Positions 5,883-10,793 of a stretch of DNA of 10,793 nucleotides are shown piece after piece. Each line of letters starts with the position of its first letter. Position 1 is the first letter of the stretch. Source of the DNA: Actinomycetota bacterium (GTDB lineage: Bacteria; Actinomycetota; UBA4738; HRBIN12); NCBI GenBank assembly GCA_005883885.1, contig VAYF01000084.1, positions 1 to 10,793 on the forward strand, given 5' to 3'. Below the pieces are notes generated by a model that was given only the letters and a program-made list of their open reading frames with translations, was not told where the DNA came from and ran no database searches. Position numbers and translations under genes: made by a program.

Positions 5883-6903
5883 CCTTCGAGAAGCTCCAGC
5901 CATACCGGAGGCTCGCGGGCTTCTTGGATTCCCCGCCTGCTCGCGCGACGATCGTGACCGGGACCTCGACCACGCGCGCTCGATGCCGGAGCGCCTCGAT
6001 CAGGATCTCGCTCGTCCAGAACTCGTCCTCCTGCAACACGAACCGCTCCAGGAGCTCGGCGCGGGCAGCCCGGTAGCCGCTGGACGGGTCGGTGATCCTG
6101 CGCCCGGTCAGCACGGTCACGATCCGGGCGAAGAGGTGGACCCCCAGGTGGCGGAGAAGGCTCTCGCGTTCGAAATCGCCGAGGATCCGCGATCCGTTCA
6201 CGTAGTCGGCGCTCCCGTCGATGATCGGTCGGATCATCACCGGCAGCTCCGACGGGAGATGCTGTCCGTCCGCATCCATCGTCACGACGATCTCGGCTCC
6301 GAGCTGCAGGGCGATCTCGTAGCCCACGCGGAGGGCGAGTCCACCCCCGCGCCGGATCGGGAGCTCGGTCACGAGCGCGCCCGCATCGCGCGCACGGCGG
6401 GCCGTAGCGTCGTCGCTCCCGTCGCTCACCACGACGGGGATCACCTGCAGCCCCTCCAGCTCTCTGGGGATCGCGCGCACGACGTCGCCGACGCTCTCCT
6501 GCTCGTTGTATGCCGGCGAGATCACGACGATCCGTCTGCCCTCGGGGAGGGCCGCGGCCCGCTCCCAGTCGAACCGCTCCCGGCCGAGCGCTTCGATCAA
6601 CAACCGCAGTCCGCGATCGTTCGTGTCTGATCCCGTCTGGAGCCTCAGCACGAGGAAGAGCAGGAGGAGCACGCCGATCACCAGCACGAAGATCACCCGA
6701 CGCTCCGCGCCGGGCACGATGTCGAACCAGTTGAAGACCGGGTCGTAGACCGACGGACGGAGCGACAGGACGATGAGCGCCGTTCCGAGCAGGCTCGCGA
6801 CGATCAGGCTGAGGCGGCTGATCCGGCGCCGCTCGTACGCCTGGATGGCCATGAGGAACAGGCCGATCCCGGCGACGACCCCCAGGATCCTGACGGCTGT
6901 CAC
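5857..6903 (-). CDS. glycosyltransferase family 2 with N-terminal DUF2304-like membrane domain
   Basis: A 348-residue fusion. The first 90 or so residues carry three membrane helices (about 4-21, 33-49, 69-88) in the layout of DUF2304, a small membrane domain often found beside polyprenyl-phosphate glycosyltransferases. From about 123 a GT-A catalytic domain follows: VVISPAYNEQESV at 126-138, VVSDGSDDAT at 158-167, and the metal-binding MDADGQH at 209-215. Also seen are YVNGSRI at 234-240, TDPSSGYRA at 271-279 and EFWTSEILIEA at 294-304. It most resembles dolichol/polyprenyl-phosphate sugar synthases, which load a sugar from an NDP-donor onto a lipid carrier at the inner membrane face. The GTG start at 6903 has GAGG five bases before it and is seven bases from the sqdB stop, so the donor may be UDP-sulfoquinovose. 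The acceptor is not known. Its 3' end overlaps psuG. Confidence 0.9.
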   Translation of the reverse strand: MTAVRILGVVAGIGLFLMAIQAYERRRISRLSLIVASLLGTALIVLSLRPSVYDPVFNWFDIVPGAERRVIFVLVIGVLLLLFLVLRLQTGSDTNDRGLRLLIEALGRERFDWERAAALPEGRRIVVISPAYNEQESVGDVVRAIPRELEGLQVIPVVVSDGSDDATARRARDAGALVTELPIRRGGGLALRVGYEIALQLGAEIVVTMDADGQHLPSELPVMIRPIIDGSADYVNGSRILGDFERESLLRHLGVHLFARIVTVLTGRRITDPSSGYRAARAELLERFVLQEDEFWTSEILIEALRHRARVVEVPVTIVARAGGESKKPASLRYGWSFSKVIVQTWLR

Positions 6904-6910
6904 GGGCGCC

Positions 6911-8074
6911 TCATCTCGGGCGGATCGGTCGCCACCGATCCTTCGGAAGGATGTGATCGACGATCACGCGATCCTTGAACCGCTCGATCGTCGAGAACAT
7001 CGACTCGATGAGTGTCTCGTCCAGCAGGTGCGGTCGAAGACCGAGGTCGAGCAGCTTCGTGTGCGCGGCGTTGTAGTAGTGCTGCTCGGCTTCGACGCGA
7101 GGGTTGTCGATCGGATGGACCGTCACGTCCATCCCGATCTCCGCGCCCGCCTTCTGGACCAATTCGGCCAGCTGCAGCACCGAGTACAGCTGCGTGAACT
7201 GGTTGAAGACCCGGTACTCGCCGGCCTGCGCCGGGTTCGCGACCGCGAGCTCGACGCAGCGAAGGGTGTCCTCGATGTTGAGATACCCGCGCGTCTGCCC
7301 ACCCGCCCCGTACACGGTCAGGGGGTGGCCGATCACCGCCTGGAGGCAGAACCGATTGAGCGCGGTGCCGAAGACGTCGTCGTAATCGAACCGCGTGAGC
7401 AGCCGGTCATCGAGCGCCGTCTCCTCCGTCCGGATGCCGTACACCACGCCCTGATGCAGGTCGGTCGCGCGCAGGCCCCAGACGCGACACGCGAAGTGGA
7501 GGTTGTGCGAATCGTGCACCTTCGAGAGGTGGTAGATCGACCCGGGCAGCTTCGGGAACGGAAGATAGTCCGACCTGCCGTTGTGACGGACCTCGATGAA
7601 GCCCTCCTCGATGTCGATGTTCGGTGTGCCGTACTCACCCATCGTGCCGAGCTTCACGAGATGAGCGTCCGGGGCGAGGTCGCGGATCGCGTAGAGCACA
7701 TGCAGGGTGCCGACGACGTTGTTCGACTGCGTGAAGACCGCGTGCTCGCGATCCTTCATCGAGTAGGGGGCGCTGGGCATCTCGCCGTAATGCACGACGG
7801 CGTCCGGTCCGAAGCTGTCGAACACCGCCTCCACGACGTCCCAATCCGTCAGGTCCCCCAACGTGACGCCGATCTCGTTCCCTGTGAGCTCCCGCCAAGC
7901 GGCGACCCGCTCCGGGAGCCGCCGGGTCGGGGTCAACGAATCGGTTCCGGCCTGCTCGTGGGCGCGGCGCCGGAGCTCGTTGTCGACGACGTGGACCTCG
8001 TGGCCTCGAGCGGAGAACCGCATCGCGGTCGGCCAGCCGAGGTAGCCGTCGCCGCCCAGGATCAAGATGCGCAT
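6911..8074 (-). CDS. sqdB: UDP-sulfoquinovose synthase (SQD1/SqdB)
   Basis: A 387-residue short-chain dehydrogenase-type enzyme that turns UDP-glucose and sulfite into UDP-sulfoquinovose with bound NAD. The Rossmann motif GGDGYLGW at 7-14 and the hallmark KLGTMGEYGTPNIDIEEG at 141-158 are typical of plant and bacterial SQD1, as are SAPYSM at 101-106, YHLSKVHDSHN at 181-191, GQTRGYLNI at 259-267 and NPRVEAEQHYYN at 324-335. The catalytic Thr/Tyr/Lys set appears as T144, Y181 and K185. The start at 8074 is chosen because MRILILGGDG is the natural beginning of the fold and GAAGGG lies six bases upstream. An in-frame ATG at 8119 would add 15 residues without similarity. The product is the donor for the sulfolipid SQDG or for sulfoquinovose-containing glycans. 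No sqdX-type (GT4) sulfolipid synthase is in the window; the downstream GT2 is the only candidate transferase seen here. Confidence 0.95.
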   Translation of the reverse strand: MRILILGGDGYLGWPTAMRFSARGHEVHVVDNELRRRAHEQAGTDSLTPTRRLPERVAAWRELTGNEIGVTLGDLTDWDVVEAVFDSFGPDAVVHYGEMPSAPYSMKDREHAVFTQSNNVVGTLHVLYAIRDLAPDAHLVKLGTMGEYGTPNIDIEEGFIEVRHNGRSDYLPFPKLPGSIYHLSKVHDSHNLHFACRVWGLRATDLHQGVVYGIRTEETALDDRLLTRFDYDDVFGTALNRFCLQAVIGHPLTVYGAGGQTRGYLNIEDTLRCVELAVANPAQAGEYRVFNQFTQLYSVLQLAELVQKAGAEIGMDVTVHPIDNPRVEAEQHYYNAAHTKLLDLGLRPHLLDETLIESMFSTIERFKDRVIVDHILPKDRWRPIRPR

Positions 8075-8132
8075 GAACGACCCTTCGGGAAGGTTAGGTT
8101 CGGGGGTCTTCGGGGTCATGGTACCCGTCGAC

Positions 8133-8151
8133 CCTCGGGAGAACGCCGAGG
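8133..8151 (-). terminator. terminator-like hairpin after the PLP-enzyme gene
   Basis: CCTCGG (8133-8138) and CCGAGG (8146-8151) form a six-pair stem with a seven-base loop that begins directly after the TAG stop at 8152-8154 on the minus strand. There is no U-tract, so it may only slow transcription or protect the 3' end. The sqdB gene begins about 60 bases further on. Confidence 0.35.
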
Positions 8152-9372
8152 CTAGGCGGCGAGGTCCGCCAGCGTCTCGAGGACCCGATCGACCTCATCC
8201 GCCGTGTGGTAGTGGCAGAACCCGATCCGGACCGCGCCGCCCGTGTCGAGCAGCCCGAGACGGTCGAAGACCTCGATCGCGTAGTAGTGGCCGTCCCACG
8301 TGAAGATGCCCCGTCGGGCGAGTTCGGTAGAGGTCTCCTGCGGATGCTGCCCTCCGACCCGGATCGCGAAGGTCGGCGTTCGCTCGTCCACCCGATCGGG
8401 GTCGCCGATCCCGATCAACCGCACGCCAGGGATCCGAGCGACCCCCTCGAGGAACCGGGTCGCGAGCAGGCGTTCATGTCCAGCGATCGCGTCGAACCCG
8501 CCCACCGTACCGATGTACGCGATCGCCGCGATCGTCCCGGCCATCGATTCGTGGCTCTGCGTGCCGGTCTCCCAGCGGTCCGGAACGGCGTCCGACGCCG
8601 GTCGCAGCTTGTAGGGCTCCCAGGACGCGAGGAGCTCGCGACGGACGCCGATCATCCCTTGATGGGGTCCGAAGAACTTGTACGGCGAGGTCGCCACGAT
8701 GTCGGCGCCGAGCGCGTGGAGGTCGATCGCGCGGTGCTGTGCGAAGTGCACACCGTCCAGGGCGACGAGGGCTCCGACCGCCTTGGCCCGGCGGACCAGC
8801 TCGGCCGCCGGCGGGACCGTCCCGACGGCATTGGAGGCGAGCGTCAACGCGACGAGCTTGGTGCGCTCGGACAGCTGCTGGTCGAAGGACCTCAGGTCGA
8901 GCGTGACGTCGTCGTCCTGGACGTCCACCCAGCGGACCGCCGCGCCGGCGTCGCGGGCGGCGAGGATCCACGGGCGAACGTTCGCGTCGTGATCGAGCCT
9001 CGTGACGACGACCTCGTCCCCGGGTCCGAGGGTGCGCGAGAACGACCGTGAGAGATGGAGCAGGAGTGAGGTCGCGTTCTGGCCGAACACGACCTCGTCC
9101 GGGTCGCACCCCAGGAAGCCGGCGCCGGCCCGGTGCGCCTCGGCGATCAGCTCGTCGATCTCCTCGCTGAGCGGGAAGGCCCCGTGCTCGTTCGAGGCGC
9201 CGGCGGCCATCCTGCTCGCGACGGCGTCGATCACGCTGTCCGGGGTCTGCGATCCTCCGGGGGCATCGGCCCAAACGAACGGACGGCCGTCCACCCCCGC
9301 CCGAGTGAGTGCGGGGAAGCGGGCGCGGACGGCCATCACGTCGAAGGTGGTGGCCGTCTGCCGGGTCGTCAT
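8152..9372 (-). CDS. class V aminotransferase, cysteine desulfurase-like (VC1184 subfamily)
   Basis: A PLP-dependent enzyme of 406 residues from the chosen ATG. Visible signatures: ADAPGGSQTP at 35-44, FGQNATSLL near 96-104 (cofactor phosphate), LDHDANVRPW at 126-135, ALDGVHFAQH at 204-213 with D206 for the pyridine nitrogen, and SPYKFFGPHQG at 229-239 with K232 as the PLP lysine. Near the end are IFTWDGHYYAIEV and VRIGFCHYHT. This fits the subfamily named cysteine desulfurase family protein, VC1184 type (TIGR01976). The segment where SufS-type enzymes carry the catalytic cysteine reads DGHYYA here, so classical desulfuration is doubtful and the true reaction is unknown. Neither the ATG at 9372 nor the in-frame ATG at 9399 has a clear ribosome binding site. 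The inner one is preferred because the outer one abuts a strong hairpin and the family similarity begins after it. It lies upstream of sqdB on the same strand. Confidence 0.88.
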   Translation of the reverse strand: MTTRQTATTFDVMAVRARFPALTRAGVDGRPFVWADAPGGSQTPDSVIDAVASRMAAGASNEHGAFPLSEEIDELIAEAHRAGAGFLGCDPDEVVFGQNATSLLLHLSRSFSRTLGPGDEVVVTRLDHDANVRPWILAARDAGAAVRWVDVQDDDVTLDLRSFDQQLSERTKLVALTLASNAVGTVPPAAELVRRAKAVGALVALDGVHFAQHRAIDLHALGADIVATSPYKFFGPHQGMIGVRRELLASWEPYKLRPASDAVPDRWETGTQSHESMAGTIAAIAYIGTVGGFDAIAGHERLLATRFLEGVARIPGVRLIGIGDPDRVDERTPTFAIRVGGQHPQETSTELARRGIFTWDGHYYAIEVFDRLGLLDTGGAVRIGFCHYHTADEVDRVLETLADLAA

Positions 9373-9400
9373 CACCGCGAAGCGTCCCACAGGAAGCATG

Positions 9401-9428
9401 AAGGAGCACCCCGTTCCAGGGTGCCCTT
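9401..9428 (-). terminator. hairpin between the membrane protein and PLP-enzyme genes
   Basis: AAGG (9401-9404) plus GCACCC (9406-9411) pair with GGGTGC (9419-9424) plus CCTT (9425-9428), giving ten pairs with one bulged A and a seven-base loop. It sits 26 bases past the stop of the membrane protein gene, where a terminator is expected, but no U-tract follows. It also abuts the alternative ATG at 9399 of the next gene, so it could instead affect initiation there. Confidence 0.45.
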
Positions 9429-9454
9429 CCTGACGCCGAGATGGGGACGAGTCG

Positions 9455-10303
9455 TTACGTGCGGTCGAGATCCATCGCGAGCGTGGTCGCGTTCAGGCTC
9501 TCGTGGCGGGCTCGAAGATCGACGTAGAGGACGACCGACACGAGGGCGACGAACGGCGCCGTGACGATCTGCGCGATCGCGGAGAGGATCCAGACACCGA
9601 AGAACGTGTGACCTCCGATCGCCGTGAGGATCCCGTTGATCACCCCGGCGATGATGGCCGCCACCAAGATCACCGCGAGCGTATGCCACCACGAGCCGCT
9701 GACCAGCTTCCAGGATCGTGACATCGAATCCGTCACCCCGAGCCCTTCGATGATGAACGCGGGAACCGAAACGGCCAGGAACACCAGCACGATGATCCCT
9801 GGGATGACCAGGAGGATGAATCCGATACCGACGACGAGGGCGACCAGGAGCGCGAGCCCGATCAGCGGTCCCAGGCGCGAGAACGCGTACCCATAGCTCG
9901 CGCTCACGTCGACGTCACGTCCGATCAGCGCGCCCGCCGCACCGCGAGTGAGTGCCCCAAGCAGCAGCTGCTGGATCGCGATCGCGATGAAGGACGTGAG
10001 CGCGCCGATCAGGAGCGAGCGGCCGAACGACGTGGTGCAGTTCTTCGTGAGGTCGCTCAGGGACTGCACGTGTTGCGCGTCGCAGTGTTGCTTGAACGCG
10101 ACCTGCGTGAGCAGTGCCATGATGAACGTGAGCGGGATCACGACGATCGCGACGATCTGGATCAGCTTCGCCGCGTTCGCCTTGTAGACCTCGAACGCAA
10201 CGGACAGGATGTCACCCAGGCCGCGCTGGGGGATCGAGCCACCGCCGCCCGCGCCTGGAGGCGGGGGTGGTGGTGGTGCGCCGAAACCGCCTGAATCATC
10301 CAT
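9455..10303 (-). CDS. multi-pass membrane protein with Pro/Gly-rich N-terminus (GPDPase membrane-domain-like)
   Basis: A 282-residue protein that begins MDDSGGFGAPPPPPPPGAGG, a flexible cytoplasmic tail. The conserved entry LGDILSVAFEVYKANAAKL (29-47) leads into about six hydrophobic segments, near 48-68, 96-118, 144-170, 171-187, 207-230 and 236-261. It ends VDLRARHESLNATTLAMDLD. This resembles the actinobacterial proteins annotated as glycerophosphoryl diester phosphodiesterase membrane domain (YciC/DUF975-like), which carry no catalytic phosphodiesterase domain; their function is unknown. Two cysteines (C74, C89) lie in the first loop and might form a disulfide if the loop faces outward. 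The start at 10303 is supported by AGGGGGG five bases upstream. A longer in-frame reading from 10561 runs antisense through the DUF402 gene and is not real. Confidence 0.85.
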   Translation of the reverse strand: MDDSGGFGAPPPPPPPGAGGGGSIPQRGLGDILSVAFEVYKANAAKLIQIVAIVVIPLTFIMALLTQVAFKQHCDAQHVQSLSDLTKNCTTSFGRSLLIGALTSFIAIAIQQLLLGALTRGAAGALIGRDVDVSASYGYAFSRLGPLIGLALLVALVVGIGFILLVIPGIIVLVFLAVSVPAFIIEGLGVTDSMSRSWKLVSGSWWHTLAVILVAAIIAGVINGILTAIGGHTFFGVWILSAIAQIVTAPFVALVSVVLYVDLRARHESLNATTLAMDLDRT

Positions 10304-10382
10304 ACGAACCCCCCTATGCCGTAGGCCGAGACGGCCGGATACTACGCCCCTCCGGATGCCGTTCCTCTTAGGCGAGGGGTGA
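10304..10382 (-). promoter_or_regulatory. intergenic region before the membrane protein gene, possible promoter
   Basis: On the minus strand GGAAC (10365-10361) is followed 15 bases later by GTAG (10345-10342), which resembles an ECF-sigma-type promoter. The overlapping TAGTAT (10344-10339) could be a sigma-70-type -10 box. A small perfect hairpin GGCCG/CGGCC lies at 10324-10336, and AGGGGGG just before 10303 is the ribosome binding site. These are pattern matches by eye only. Confidence 0.3.
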
Positions 10383-10793
10383 TCACCCCGGTGCGATGTC
10401 CCAGTTCCGAGGCAGGTCGGCGTCCTCCCAAGCCGGCTCCGGTCGCCATGTCGACCAATCCCGGTCGAACGGCGGCTCCTGGAGCAAGACGTGCTCAGCT
10501 CCGCGTTCGCCCCAGAACCGGAACCATGCGGCGTCTTCCTCGGTGAAGATCCCACGCGCAACGGCCTCCCGGAGCTCGTCCTCGTCCTTCCATGACCATC
10601 CGCTGCGATCCGGTGGGATCGTGACGTCGAGGAGGTGGTCCACCGTGTCGAAGCCTGCCACGGAACGGGTGAGCGGCTCCTCGAGGTTGACGTAGTACTC
10701 GAACAGCTCGCCCCGTTCGTCGAACCCGAGGATCACCGCGTACGGCGTATCGGGGAACGCGAACGACAGCATGCTGTTCGGTCCACGCCGCAC
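10383..10793 (-). CDS. DUF402 (FomD/nucleoside-diphosphatase-like) protein, 5' end outside window
   Basis: The C-terminal 136 residues of a DUF402 protein; the frame is open to the right edge. A GTG codon at the edge is an unlikely true start, since DUF402 proteins usually carry more N-terminal sequence. Core features: ELFEYYVNLEEPLTRSVAGF at 29-48, DTVDHLLDVTIPPD at 49-62 (acidic D49, D52, D56 that can bind metal), and WSWKDEDELREAV at 66-78. The C-terminal 35 residues are rich in tryptophan and acidic residues (RDWSTWRPEPAWEDADLPRNWD) and are less typical. Characterised relatives, such as Ntdp of Gram-positive bacteria and FomD, hydrolyse nucleoside di- or triphosphates or nucleotidyl phosphonates with divalent metals. 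The substrate here is unknown. It precedes the Pro-rich membrane protein on the same strand with 79 bases between. Confidence 0.82.
   Translation of the reverse strand: MRRGPNSMLSFAFPDTPYAVILGFDERGELFEYYVNLEEPLTRSVAGFDTVDHLLDVTIPPDRSGWSWKDEDELREAVARGIFTEEDAAWFRFWGERGAEHVLLQEPPFDRDWSTWRPEPAWEDADLPRNWDIAPG

Noticed and set aside
8075..8119. Upstream ATG at 8119 as the sqdB start
   Set aside because: The extra 15 residues (Pro/Glu-rich) do not belong to the Rossmann fold, and the ATG at 8074 has a better placed Shine-Dalgarno sequence. It cannot be excluded.
6773..9051. Long plus-strand frames (for example 6773-8155 and 8206-9051) opposite sqdB and the PLP-enzyme gene
   Set aside because: They are antisense shadows of strongly conserved minus-strand enzymes.
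10304..10561. N-terminal extension of the membrane protein to 10561
   Set aside because: It runs in another frame through the DUF402 gene and is rich in Arg/Ser/Gly without similarity. MDDSGG at 10303 has a strong ribosome binding site.
1..10793. CRISPR array, tRNA/rRNA genes, insertion sequences, phage or toxin-antitoxin modules
   Set aside because: No regularly spaced repeats, no cloverleaf sequences, no transposase motifs or terminal repeats and no such small gene pairs were seen. The region looks chromosomal and metabolic.

Overview
The window is very GC-rich bacterial DNA with tightly packed genes, GTG as well as ATG starts, and third codon positions dominated by G and C. The gene content (a PASTA-type Ser/Thr kinase, a proline-rich membrane protein of the GPDPase-membrane type, a DUF402 protein, and UDP-sulfoquinovose synthase beside a DUF2304-GT2 fusion) best fits a deep-branching, probably uncultured actinobacterium. 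A chloroflexote cannot be excluded. This placement is inference; there is no rRNA or tRNA in the window.

Left part (1-2232): a minus-strand Ser/Thr protein kinase with a transmembrane segment and PASTA domains runs off the left edge. It is divergent from a plus-strand 240-residue membrane protein of unknown function. The 3' half of the kinase gene holds three long perfect inverted repeats inside the coding sequence (arms of 22, 16 and 14 bp).

Middle part (2246-5882, plus strand): a clear TPP riboswitch lies directly over the ribosome binding site of thiE (thiamine-phosphate synthase). One base after thiE follows a PurM/HypE/ThiL-superfamily ATP-binding protein, a good candidate for an unorthodox thiamine-monophosphate kinase. 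After a 41-base gap come a PfkB sugar/nucleoside kinase and pseudouridine-5'-phosphate glycosidase (psuG), which overlap by 4 bases and are probably a pseudouridine salvage pair. A possible leaderless promoter in front of the PfkB gene makes it unclear whether the salvage pair is under TPP control.

Right part (5857-10793, minus strand): reading leftwards from the right edge, the genes are a DUF402 protein (cut by the window edge), a multi-pass membrane protein with a Pro/Gly-rich N-terminus, a PLP enzyme of the class V aminotransferase/VC1184 subfamily, UDP-sulfoquinovose synthase (sqdB/SQD1), and a glycosyltransferase family 2 protein with an N-terminal DUF2304-like membrane domain. The last two are 7 bases apart and probably make and transfer sulfoquinovose. 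The glycosyltransferase gene converges on psuG, and the two coding regions overlap by 26 bases at their 3' ends. Terminator-like hairpins without U-tracts follow two of the minus-strand genes.

The most interesting points are the TPP-controlled thiE/PurM-like pair with possible read-through to pseudouridine salvage, the sulfoquinovose synthase paired with a polyprenyl-phosphate-type glycosyltransferase, and the cluster of hairpins inside the kinase gene.
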